Shown here: positions 20,215-30,778 of the stretch, piece by piece | How the letters are laid out: each line of letters starts with the position of its first letter | How positions within the stretch are numbered: the first letter of the stretch is position 1 | NCBI GenBank assembly: GCA_019279435.1 | Contig: JAAALK010000288.1 | Span: 57,377,363-57,441,362 of the forward strand | Reading direction: 5' to 3' | Source of the DNA: Zizania palustris | Taxonomy: Eukaryota; Streptophyta; Magnoliopsida; Poales; Poaceae | Length of the DNA stretch: 64,000 bases | The notes under the pieces: generated by a model | The model's database searches: none | The model's input: only the letters and a program-made list of their open reading frames with translations | What the model was told of the DNA's origin: nothing | Made by a program: the position numbers and the translations under genes

Positions 20215-20673
20215 CTAGTGTAGAGTAGAAGAAATGCAACAGTTCGCGTGAATCCAGTCGCGCCCGAGTAGTACGCTGTAGTTACCTTGTACGTCGATGA
20301 CGAAAAATGCTGTTGGCAATGCCTTGTTGCCCACCGTCAACTCCATGGAGAGTACGCCCTTGGCCTCGGAGCTCTCGCTGTTGAAGCCGTTGAGCATCAA
20401 GTTGGTCTTCTTCATGTCATCCTCGTCCCTGCCAAGTTTCTTCAACAATGAGTAAGGCATTAAGTTAACAGTGGCACCGCCGTCGACGAGCATTCGGGAA
20501 ATCAGCTTTCCATCGATGTGGCCTCTGACGTAGAGGGGCTTCAGATGGTGAGCCGAGTCCTCAAGCTTCTCGAAGATGGCGTTGCTCGGGCCAAGGTTCA
20601 ATTGAGCGACCTCGGCCTCGTCTTGCGGCAGGGCGAACTCGGCGGGCAGCGTGACGATGTTGATGTCCACCAA
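20215..20673 (-). pseudogene. Aspartic protease domain of element F
   Basis: Cleaves the Gag-Pol polyprotein. The frame includes VDGGATVNLMPYSLLKKLG, where the usual D-T/S-G reads D-G-G (common in this plant group), and ends with the flap and second conserved region GNYSVLLGRDWIHANCCISS. It lies between the gag/linker region and RT, as expected. Confidence 0.82.
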
Positions 20674-22225
20674 CTAGGGTGTGGGCCCTTCAGAGACGGG
20701 TGAGTAAACATCGTCGAGCATGTCGTCATCGTCGTCGCTCGGACTAGGAGCCGAGTTGGTTATTTCAACCGGCTTCTCCCTCCATGCCTATCTTGTAGCT
20801 AGCCGAGGGCAGATTTCTTTGAAGATAGCGTCGCGCTCGTCCTCAGCTTCCTTCTCGCGCATCTCCTATGCCCGTAGTTGTTGTAGGCGTCTCTTCTGTG
20901 ATTTGGACATGCCTGGAGGGGCCCAAGATGGCTGTGGCTTGGTGCTGGGTGCTACTGTTCGATTTCTACTAACTCTGATCGAAGTGGTACTGCGCCCTTC
21001 GGCCTTGTGCACCCTGTGCTCGGAAAGGTCTTCACTGTGAACCCCGACGGACGGACAAGCCTTGTTCGGCCGATCGAACCGAGCCTCGGCACAGAGCCTG
21101 ACCGAAGCATGGGACTTACCCCCGTTAGACTTCGATGACAAAGTCTTCGGGATTGGGACTTCCTGAGACCCAACTCTGATGGTGATGGCTTCGGACTCCC
21201 TGACTTCGGCCTCTGCGTGCCCGCACCCTTTGGCTTCGCTCTGCATGGTCCGATTCGGCAGGCACCACGGACAGCCTGTGGACGATGCCCCCCTCCACTG
21301 TGTCTGTTTGTCCCTGCCATCCATAAAACTCCAAAGGAAAACAAGGCATAGTGTTAGGTTGCAGAGGGTACCCTGACCTGGATACGGACGGAGCCCACGA
21401 GGTTCCCGCCCAGTTGTACGGCGGAGGCATCGACGGCTCTACTAGCCTCGCCTACTGTGAGCCGAATCCGTCACCCGGAAGGGGGTTCGGCAAAGTTGAT
21501 GGTGTCTCAGACCAAACCAGCAAAGGGTCCTGCCAAGCCGGAGGTACGTTCAGCCATTGCGGGCCGAAGCCTCCTATCGGAGAAGTCCAGACTGGTGCGG
21601 GGTTCGGCCATTGGGGGCTAAAGTTACTGTACGGGGGGTTCGGCCATTGTGGCTCGAAGCCACCGTGCAGAGTGTCAGGACACCATGGCCCGAAACCGCC
21701 GTGCGGAGGGTTCGGCTGCTTCAGTCCGAAGCTACCCTTCGAGAGTCTTGGACCCTTCGGCTGCTTTAGATTCTTAGTCTGTGGACCTGCTTCCTTGGCT
21801 TTTCTTTGATGCTTGTTTAACAACATATTGTACGTCACCTTCGGCCTCTTGCGGGCTTTAGCCAAGGGGGTATTAATATTCTGCTTCCACACTCCTACCT
21901 CGGGGTTCTTCGGTATGAGTGTGCGAGCGCGCGACTCTCCAACAATCACATCCTTCCCCTTAGCTGACTCGGCCTGTTCTAGCCGAATCATCACCTTCTT
22001 CTCGCCGAGGTCGACGGCGTTGATGGGAAAAGGATCCTTAACTAGCTTCATCTTTGGATTATGGTCTATCTTCAATCGTCCTTCTTCTATGGCTGATTGG
22101 ATATGCTGACGAAAAACATTGCAGTCGTTAGTATTATGCGAATGCGAATCATGCCACTTACAGAAGAGATGCTTCTTTAACCCATCGGCAAGTGGAATGA
22201 CTTGACCCTTAGGTAACCTGAGAAG
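20674..22225 (-). pseudogene. Gag-protease linker of element F with GFGP repeats
   Basis: The frame 22075-21452 starts MKIDHNPKMKLVKDPFPINA, passes a stretch typical of plant gypsy gag C-termini, and then carries a run of Gly-Phe-Gly-Pro/Trp-Pro-Asn-Pro units (21540-21770), about 36-39 nt per unit. 21430-20866 is a further linker with stops. No zinc knuckle was seen, though MPLADGLKKHLFCKWHDSH-like residues near 22130-22190 suggest one nearby. Function beyond linking Gag and protease is unknown. Confidence 0.65.
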
Positions 22226-23041
22226 CTAACTTTTCAAGAGAAAGTCAAATATTTTATCACACTTAGTTATATCAAATGAGTACTTGACCTCACTAGGTCG
22301 ATTCTTTGCGGGAGATGGCCGTAACCCGGAGCAGGTGATAGATTTATTTTTAGCGTTCCAAACCCATTCGGTCGCGTACATGTCGGCCGAATCCTCCTCT
22401 TCTGACTCCTCCTTGTCAGAGCGTTCCATGATGTGGATTTCAGCCCTAGGCTTGTTAAATGTCTTAATAAACTTTTTATCTTTGGTTCGGCCTTCCTGGA
22501 CCAGAGCTTGCTGTAAAACTTGGCTAACTTCTAAAAAGTTTTGGTTATCTAACCTCTCTTTAATCTCGGAACGCAACCCATTAAAAGCTAGTTCCACTAA
22601 GTCCCTTTCCGAAATATTAAGACTAAAACATCGGTTTCTAGTACCCCTAAAACACTTAGTGTACTCAGAGGCGTTCTCATTAGATTTCTGTTTAACCGAT
22701 GTCAAATGTGAAAGCCTAAGTTCTGTCTCACCCGTGTAGAAGTAATCATAGAATTTCCACTCTAAATCATCCCACGTCTGAATGGAGTTCGGCGGGAGCG
22801 CCGAAAACCAAGTGAAAGCGGTGCTGGATAGCGAGAGAGAGAACAACCTAACCTTTAGGGCATCTATCCTGCTAACCTCTCCACATTGTGCCAAAAATTG
22901 ACTAACGTGCTCTAGTGTAGTTTTGCTACCTTCTCCATCGAACTTAGTGAATTCAAGGATTCTGTAGGCGCGGGGGTAGGGTATTGTATCAAGATGGTCA
23001 TGGTATGGCTTACGGTAAACCCTAACCCGTCCCTTGGGCAC
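22226..23041 (-). CDS. Gag (Retrotrans_gag-type) of element F
   Basis: Structural protein of the cytoplasmic particle. This is the longest intact frame of element F (271 residues): YRILEFTKFDGEGSKTTLEH, FLAQCGEVS, VRLFSLSLSSTAFTWFSALP, SERDLVELAFNGLRSEIKER. This is the standard plant gypsy capsid pattern with its central tryptophans. It continues from an N-terminal frame (23829-23182). A frameshift or stop separates the two parts near 23040-23190. Confidence 0.88.
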   Translation of the reverse strand: MPKGRVRVYRKPYHDHLDTIPYPRAYRILEFTKFDGEGSKTTLEHVSQFLAQCGEVSRIDALKVRLFSLSLSSTAFTWFSALPPNSIQTWDDLEWKFYDYFYTGETELRLSHLTSVKQKSNENASEYTKCFRGTRNRCFSLNISERDLVELAFNGLRSEIKERLDNQNFLEVSQVLQQALVQEGRTKDKKFIKTFNKPRAEIHIMERSDKEESEEEDSADMYATEWVWNAKNKSITCSGLRPSPAKNRPSEVKYSFDITKCDKIFDFLLKS

Positions 23042-23181
23042 GAAGCCGGCACACTCCCTAAATAGTGCACGGACCCGCTCCTCTATGTCATCTTGGCATG
23101 TTGATTGTGCGCACTTCTCATGTGGGGGCGCGACACGTAGTGGGATATCGGCATGTTGGCCATGGGCCTCTTCCCTGCGCG

Positions 23182-23829
23182 CTATTTATACGACGTGCTC
23201 GTGTCCGGGTGCATGCGCGTGCGGTGCAGGCAGCGCGGGTACCAGCGCAGGTGGTGGTGCATGGTACGCCATGCTAGTTTGACCGTAAGTGTAATGGTTA
23301 GTCTCGGCCATAAGTGTTGAGGCCGGAGACATGGTTGCGCTAGTGCTGTCGTTAGTTCTGCCATACATGTGGTTTGCCGAGGTGCACTAGCAATAGGAAC
23401 CGGGGGTACGGCCTCAGTAAAGCCGAACCTCCTAAGAGTTGCCTCTACTTGGGAGCTGACTACCGAATCTAAACGGTTGGCTAGCGAAGCGCTAACGGCT
23501 TGATCTACTGATGTGGCTATTTTTTGCTCAATCTCTAAAGAAGATAAACGAGGTGATACAGGTGTTACCTGGACCTGAGCGAGGTCGGGGGTGATCTTGT
23601 CACGCTTGATGAAGCCTGCGCGTGTCTTAACGTAGCCCCCAAGCATCATGTCTTGGAGTGCCTTGAACATTGCCTCGATCTCTGCTCGGTCTGCTGCGGG
23701 GATATCTTCAAGTGTAGGTGTCAAGATGTTGTGGTTGTCGATATCCGCGCTTCCTATGGTGTCCATCGGCGGTGTAGACATAGTAGTCGATGTAGATGTA
23801 CCGGTAGCCGATGTAGATGTACTTGTCAT
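23182..23829 (-). pseudogene. N-terminal Gag region of element F
   Basis: Begins MTSTSTSATGTSTSTTMS about 15 nt after the primer-binding site. Ser/Thr-rich start, then DRAEIEAMFKALQDMMLGGY and SSLEIEQKIATSVDQAVSAS, possibly helical. An upstream in-frame ATG at 23895 lies in the LTR and is unlikely to be used. The frame is lost before the capsid domain. Confidence 0.65.
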
Positions 23830-23843
23830 GTTGGCGTAACTTT

Positions 23844-25124
23844 TCCCCAGCGGAGTCGCCAAAAAGTGTGTTGAAACGAGAACGTGCCCCCGCACTTGGG
23901 TCAGTTCAACGATCCAAAAGTGTGTAGATACTTAGGGACAAGACTAAGCGTGACGCAGCACTGACGTCGCATTCCGACTACCCTTAGTCGTGATAAGGGG
24001 GGTGGAGTCGCCAGGCAATCAGATCACACAAAATAATCCAATTAGCCGAAAGAAATATATTAAACAGAATAAAATCAGCAAACCGGTTGGAGCCTATCTG
24101 CTTCGAAGTCTGGTGCGAAGGGGTCGCCGAAGTATACCTTCGGCGTACGGTGTGAAGTGTCTCTCCGAAGGGTGCCTTCGGTGTTCGGACTGGTCCGGTT
24201 CGAAGATGAACTCCGAACGGATCTGGATGTGACAATCACCTCCGAACGGCGGGGTTCGGCGCGAAGTCTCTGATACGGCGAAGTACAAAATAATAACCCA
24301 AACGCCGCACGCGAGCAACTTTGTCCTAGAGCAAGGTACGATCGTGGCGAAGCCTGTTGTGACGAAGTGTGCTGGCGAAGCCTGTCGTCGAAGCCTGTAA
24401 TCTCACCGAAGGGTGTCCTGACGACCTCCAAAACCGATCTCTCAGCTCCGGACACCTCCGACGAAGTAGCTCCGAATGTGGGAACCTGCAACAAAGAGGG
24501 TTCGCAGTACCAATTCGGCCTGAGGACCGAATTCTGCTAAGTGTTGCACTAGTAGCGAAGGTAGCAACCTGTTACGCAGATTAGCGGCTACTTCACAGGC
24601 AAAGTAACAAGGCAATATCAATCTATTACGTAGATTAACGGATACTTCACAAGCGAAGTAACAAGGGTTATCACTGTTCCGAAGTGGCCGGTGGAGGGCT
24701 TCTAGGAAAACCCATGAAGAGGTACAGAAAAGTAAAGGTAAAATAAATGCGATCAAAGCTAGGGCTTTGAGTTTGATTTGTGCTGGGGGGTTCTCTAAGC
24801 TGGCCTCACCTCTTTATTTATAGGGGCCAAACTTCATATCTAATCTGCTATATTTCAGCTCGGATAGAGATAAAACTTAGCCGAATGTGCATCCAACTCT
24901 ATCTCTACCGAAACGGGCTTCGGCTAGGCCCGTCGAAGCCTGCTCCTCCGAAGGCTTCCTGGCCGAAGGCCGTGGGATGGCTAAAGGCTTTCGGAGCCCA
25001 TAGCTCAATGGACCTTCGACCCTGTAGGGCTTCGGCCTAACCCTGGAACATGTGTATTTTTGGCCCAAAGTACCAAAACTGATATTTTGACAATCTCGGC
25101 CATTAATGCCATTTTTTGCTATCA
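23844..25124 (-). mobile_element. 5' LTR and primer-binding site of element F
   Basis: LTR 23867-25124: plus-strand start TGTGTTGAAACGAG, end TTTGCTATCA. On the minus strand the LTR end CAACACA and a short CTTT spacer lead into the PBS TTGGCGACTCCGCTGGGGA (23862-23844), the form known in several grass gypsy families. The LTR holds many CTTCGG/CCGAAG words and CTTTATTTATAGGG near 24815, a TATA-like site on the plus strand; the minus-strand promoter was not identified. Confidence 0.8.
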
Positions 25125-27708
25125 CTAGTATCCAGAATGACCTGGAGCTCTGCCAGGGCGAAAACCACCCTCCGGAGAACAGGCACGAAAGTCGTCTCCT
25201 CTACCACCACCTACACGATGCACCCTGGCCTCTGGCCTCTCTCCGCATCGAGGGACTCTCTGTCTACCACCCTACTGGTAGAACTGCTCCTGTCCACCTC
25301 GAACTCTCTCTGCTCTCTCAACCCACTTCCTCTGAAGAAAAACTCCTCAAGATGCATGTCTCTCTAACAGAACTCACAATGATAGGTAGGCTTCTCAGGA
25401 TGTGGTTGAGGCTTGGGGTTCTTGGGCTTGGTGGTGTTGATGTATTCTCTTTTGTGTGAGAGGGTCCAGGTAGAGAGTCAAGAGAACTGTGGACATGCTT
25501 GTGCTTTGGGACCTAGATAGGCTTCTTGGGTGGAGCTTTAGGTTGTTCTTGGAACACTCCATCCTTGGGTTGACAGGCCTGGAAAGACTCAGTGGAGTGA
25601 GTCTTGGGATATCTCTGCTCTGGATTCATGTTACTCCATTCCACTGCACTGCTAATGGCACTCTCAAAGTCAGCCTTGGTGTAGGTGTAACCTACCCGAA
25701 ACCCATCCTGCCTCTTTAACTACTAGGATCATCATGCCGAGTTGTGGCTCTCTAGCACTCACCCAACTCAGGATCTGATGGAGGTACGAGTTCTCATTCT
25801 GAGCATCATCTAGCTTCTCTCTCAAGGAAGCTAGCACCTCCACCTGAGATAAGAAGATCTCACACTCTCTATCAACTTGGACAGACTTCTCAGCTTTAAG
25901 CTTGATTAGTTCCAATCTTAGGGACAAGCAGTTCTCATAAACAGTGGGTGGAACTGACAATGTCTCAAACTCTAGCTTAGTCTGCTCTAGCTTAGCTCTG
26001 ACTCTAGCTAACTCACCCAACTGCTCATCACTCTTGGCTTTCAGCTCAGCTAAACCAGCTACATGGGATGGGTAGTCCACATAGGGCACGACGATAGTGG
26101 CATGAGCCTCTTTCAGCTCCAGCTGAGCGCTCTCAAGCTCAGAGGCCAAGGCGTCTCTCTCATCTACCCTCTTTGTGTACCTGGACTTCAGAGTCGTTAG
26201 GTCACACAACAACACCTCATAGTTAGGGCACCCACTGCTACTACCCAAGCAAGGGGAAGAAGATAGACTCTCAATCTTTCCATTGGCCATGGCAAGATCA
26301 CTCTCAAGCTCATCTAACCATTTCTTAGCCCCTCTAAGCAGTTTCTCCCAATACCTCAACTCCTGACGGTTCTCTTCTAGTAAATCAATGACTTCTTGTT
26401 CATAGAAAGATACCTTTTCATCGTCGTCATCATCGAAGTTGTCAGGGGAGTCCTTCTCTTCCTTATCCCCAAGAGCCATTGAGTAGACACTCTTGTGGGA
26501 TCTTTGGCTGTGGTGCGAACGACTCTTCGGCTTGTCCCCGAAGGCCATGAAGTAGAGGCCCGCCAGATCATCCTTGTCCTTCCCCTTCTTGATCATGGTC
26601 TCCTCATCACTTCAGCTTGATGAAGAGGAAGAAGAAGACGAACTCTTGGAGTAGCTTCTCTCCATCTCGGTGAAGAAGGCCTTGTCTCGCTTCTTGTTCT
26701 CACGCCGGTAGTCCTTCAGGGCCTTTCGAAAGAATCTCGTCCTGGGCTTTCCCTTTGTGAAGGTGGAACTGTCGTGCTTGCCAGAGTCATAGGAGCTGCC
26801 GCCGATGCCCTTATTGTGACTGTTACGCTTGGGGCAATCGGTGATGAAGTGACCTAGATCACCACACTCAAAGCATCCAAATTTTGTGCCGTGTCATTTG
26901 AATATTCGTTTATCATAGACACGACACACCTGGTTGTTAAAAATACACAAATCATCATCTCCTAACGAATCAAGCTGGTCCTCAGTGATAGACATCAGGG
27001 AGAATGCAACACATCTCAAAGAGGAGGAGTCAGCAGAAGGTGTCGCAAGGGCCAGGGTTTTTGAGCTAGAACCATTGAGATTTGATCTCAACTGGACATC
27101 AACCTCTGCTGGCCTTGAGCTTACTGAAAAGCTCTGCGATAGTCAAGTTATCATAAGAGTTGCTCTCAATGATAGAGGATACCTTGATCTACCCGATCTT
27201 AGGGTCCAAGTTATGAAGAACCTTGAGCGCCTTCCTATGATCTGAGATCAGGCTGAACTCCATCGGCCTTGTTGGCCCTAAGCTTGTTGATGATTGATTG
27301 AAAACGACCAAACAAAGCTTCAACCGATTCACCCGGCTTCTGTGTGAAATTTTCATATTCACACCGGTAGGTCTTATAGAGCTAAGCCTTGACCTGAGCT
27401 GTCCCCTCATGGTGTGCCTGGAGGGTAGCCCAGATCTCTCTAGTAGTGCTGAGATGGCTCACACGCTCAAACTCAGTGGGACCTAGACCAAAAAATAAAA
27501 TGTTCATAGCTTTGTTGTTGTTCTGATGCTGGGCGACTATCTCAGGGGAAGTGGGCTCAGCAATTGGAAGCACAGTAAAAGTTTCATGAACACAAACATC
27601 CCAAATGTCCGAGCTCTGGCTCATGAGATAGGCTCGCATGCGAGTCTTCTTGTAATTGTAGCCAAAATCTTCAAGGGACAAGATCTTGCCAAAGGAAGTT
27701 ATGATCAC
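25125..27708 (-). pseudogene. Gag of Sirevirus-like copia C, truncated
   Basis: Capsid region from 27708: MIITSFGKILSLEDFGYNYK, MRAYLMSQSSDIWDVC, ATLQAHHEGTAQVKA (UBN2-type copia gag). A zinc knuckle region with CFECGDLGHFITDC follows near 26830-26880. Then a long coiled-coil frame (26596-25670): acidic DDDDDEKVSFYEQEV, heptad-rich SELESAQLELKEAHATIV, ILSWVSAREPQLGMM. Several stops and frameshifts. Compared with element B, three of four CxxC pairs have lost a cysteine (for example GCPNYEVLL, VPYVDYPSH). Element F interrupts the 3' part of gag at 25125; the remainder is not present beyond F. Confidence 0.85.
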
Positions 27709-27752
27709 TACCTTGGGTTAGAACCGGTTAAGGTATAGAAAAACCCAAACCA

Positions 27753-27811
27753 GGCTCTAATACTACTTTTAGGACCAAAAGTAGCGACCAGAGAGGGGGG
27801 GGGTGAATGGG
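27753..27811 (-). mobile_element. PBS and LTR end of copia C
   Basis: GGCTCTAATACTACT (27753-27767) is a mutated complement of the copia primer site AGTGGTATCAGAGCC (initiator tRNA-Met). The LTR end TTTAGGACCAAAAGTAGCGACC follows. Element B interrupts it at 27811/27812; the LTR continues at 35190. Confidence 0.8.
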
Positions 27812-29377
27812 TGTAGGACCGAAAGTAGCGACCAGAGGGGGGGGTGAATGGGCGCCTAAAAATTTCTTGCTAAACTAAAATTTAATCCCAACACCCAACA
27901 TAAACTTAATCAGTACAATTAATATTAGCAAGTACTAGAATTAAAGTTGTCTAGCTTGAAAATGACCGATTTGCTAATTAAAATGATATTAAAAATAAAC
28001 TAGACAGAAATAATGCAATAAATAAAATTGGCACTAGAAATATTTAATAACGTCCGCAGAATACCTAAATAAAGGCTTAAAATAATAATATCTCAGTCTA
28101 GAAATAAAATACTAATCGAATGAATAAATCTAGGATCATTAAAATTAATTCAGAACTCAACCTAAAATATTGCATGTAAAAACTAGTATAAAAATATAAC
28201 TGTGACTAATAAATTTTTCTTTTCTTTTTATATGAGCAAATTATACAGATAAAATTAATACGAGATAACTAATAAAATTTAACAGATTAAAATAGCAACT
28301 AAAATTCGAAATATATTTTCAGCTAATTACTTAATAAATGATTATCTCTAAAACTGATCTACCAAGGAAATAGGAAACTAACTTGCATAAAAAAGGAAAT
28401 TTTTCTTGCTGGATGAACGTGCCGCAGAAAATCAATCTTCTCTGTTTCCTTGCATCAACGCCGTGCCTGGAGATGACAAGCTAGTGGCTAGCTGTAGCAC
28501 GGTTTGTAGTTTGTGGGGCCCGCAAAATGGACGTGCCAAAACAGGAGGCTGGCCGGAATAGTTTGCGTTCGCAGGAGATCCGTCGATGTCACCGAAAAAA
28601 AAACTTTTCGCTGTGGAAATTTTTGCTCAGGGATGCCGTTCGCCACCGTCTTTGCCTGGGCAAAGTCTGCGTACCGCAGGAGGCCAGACACCGTGGGCCC
28701 GCCTGGCACGGTGTGCACCTGCTCGCCGCGCGTCTGAATCTGCAGCGCCGCGGGAAATCATCGGCGAAACTTCAGATCAGAAAATGAAAAGTTTTTCGGT
28801 GGAAGATGAAAACCAAAATAGTCAACTATCCCAAGGGGATAGGGGCCTATTTATAGGCAAATCCTAATACATGAAAAGACTACTTTACCCTCGGGTAAAA
28901 TAAACTGACTCTAAATAAATTCCGAAAATTACTAAAATAATCTTAGAAAAATTAACTGACTCGAATAAAAATATTCTAAACTTAAAAACTAAATATTAAT
29001 ATCCTAAAAATGAATTAATGATAGATTGTCAGTTTTACGCCGAAACTGACAAAGCGTCCACCGTCTTCGCACCGGGTACCCGGATTGGGCCGACCCGACC
29101 CCGCAGCTTCCTCAGCCCGGCAATCGCTCGCCGCCCGTGTACCTGAGTCAAACCCAGTCAACAGACCAGTGGATCATCTGCCGCTCCTAGCCATGTACCC
29201 GGATTGGGCCAGCCCGACTCCGCGACTCCTCTGCCCGGCCGTCGCTCACTGCCCATGTACCTGAGTCACATGCGCCTCAGACCCGGAAGATCTTCATCTC
29301 TCCTTCCTTTGACTTCCGTTGACAATCACTCATCACATCTGGAATATCAAAACCATATTCTTCAACATGGTTTCTCA
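27812..29377 (-). mobile_element. 3' LTR of element B
   Basis: Minus-strand start TGAGAAACCATGTTGAAG; contains two TGACTCAGGTACAYGGGC modules, GGCGTAAAACTGACAATC, and TATAAATAGGCCCC (about 28845-28858), the probable promoter; ends CTTTCGGTCCTACA. The small open frames at 28488-28867 are within U5/R and recur in the other LTR; no protein feature. Confidence 0.93.
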
Positions 29378-30772
29378 ATCTCCCCCTTGATGAGTGCATT
29401 GTCAACATCCTTTTCACCTCATCTCCAGAACCTGCAAAACATGTGGAAACAAGAAAACAAAAACAAAAGAAAATAGAAGAAGGAAAATAAAAGTTTAACC
29501 CTATTGACCAAAAGCCAACCAGCAGCAAGAAACACGGTCATTATGGTTAACCAAAAATAAAGACTCAAAAACAAGTGCAATCTCAAAATTGCCAACAAGA
29601 ATAAACTCCCCCTGAAATAAATCCCAGAGAAAGCCGAAAATATATCCAAATTTCTCCCCCTTGTTGACAATTGGACTCATCAAGTGAGACTAAATGCACT
29701 TTAAAGAGACATAGACACAAACTCCCCCTGAAATACAGCTCCCCCTCAAAATATGCTATGAATGCAGGTGGGGTGCAAGTGGAGTGTGAAAAGCATGCTT
29801 CTTAGATATGATTGACTGCTATTACAACATCTAACAGGTATAGCAAAAGATATACTGTCTAAGATACATGACATGATCAGTACAATAGATGATATCTTAA
29901 GAAAGTCATTAGCACGCATTTTTCGATTTTTGCAAAACAAAAGCATCACCACATTTTCTAGTTAACAAGCAATGTAAAGCATGATATGCAAAAGCTAACT
30001 GATATCTACCAAGATAAACATTGTCCAAAAACAAAGTGCTTCTGCAAACTTGTCATCTTTTTAAATTTTTTAGACTTTTTCTTTATATTTTTCATTTCTG
30101 CCAGGGGTTATTTGCATGTCAAACCTTATGCTAACCGACCAAGTCAAGCCTAGGTCAGAACTGGACCATCAAAAGCTTAAGACACTGATCTTGGCATACA
30201 TTACACCGTCCTAGTTCATACCAAAGTGCTATGGTAAGCAGTCCAGAACAATGCAATGCGACAAAAGCAAACCCACCTGGATCTTTTCTGATAATCATAA
30301 AAATGCATAAATTTTTATTTTTCTGAATTTTTATCATTTTTATAGCACATTTTTCATATTTAAAGCATATAGATGTCCAAGTTGCGTATCTGCATCTAAG
30401 TAAGGATCTAGCTACAAGGCATGTAAAAGATAGCGAAAGCATTCAGCCTACACATGCTAGTTACCAGAAGCAATGGTGATCAATTTTTTTTAATTTTAAA
30501 GTATAAAAGCCATGCATATGACAAATATCAGATATATCATGTGAACTGAACCAGAACATGATCATCGACAAGTAATCAAAAACATATACTAGCTAGAGAA
30601 AGTAAAGCAGATTAATCATATAGCAGAAGCAAGCTCAAAATGTGACTAATGATTATGCATGATATGAACGCACACAAAAAGACTCAATAATAAAAATAAA
30701 GAAGAAAATAAAAAACTGATACCAATGAAAAGCTGACTCAAAATATCCAAAAACAGATACACAACTCCCAAA
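29378..30772 (-). other. Noncoding 3' region of element B with repeated polypurine tracts
   Basis: Read on the minus strand, purine-rich GGGGGAG tracts occur at about 29385 (CAAGGGGGAGAT, next to the LTR), 29607, 29655, 29720 and 29742. Repeated polypurine tracts upstream of the 3' LTR are a known trait of Sireviruses. The rest is AT-rich with no reading frame. Homologous regions are 37386-38245 (D) and 55098-56202 (E). Confidence 0.8.
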
Positions 30773-30778
30773 ACACGA

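Larger units (their letters stand above)
14576..25124 (-). mobile_element. Ty3/gypsy element F, nearly complete
   Basis: The 5' LTR (23867-25124), PBS, gag, protease, RT, RNase H, integrase, polypurine tract and 3' LTR (14576-15230, truncated) lie in normal order on the minus strand. The 3' LTR lacks the part matching 23867-24495, cut off by LTR M. Several frameshifts and stops make pol nonfunctional. A solo LTR splits RT. On the high side F interrupts the gag of copia C at 25125. The low-side flank is lost, so no target duplication can be checked. Confidence 0.88.

Noticed and set aside
28488..28867. Small frames repeated at 34276-34652
   Set aside because: They recur only because both LTRs of element B carry the same sequence; frames are short and without features.
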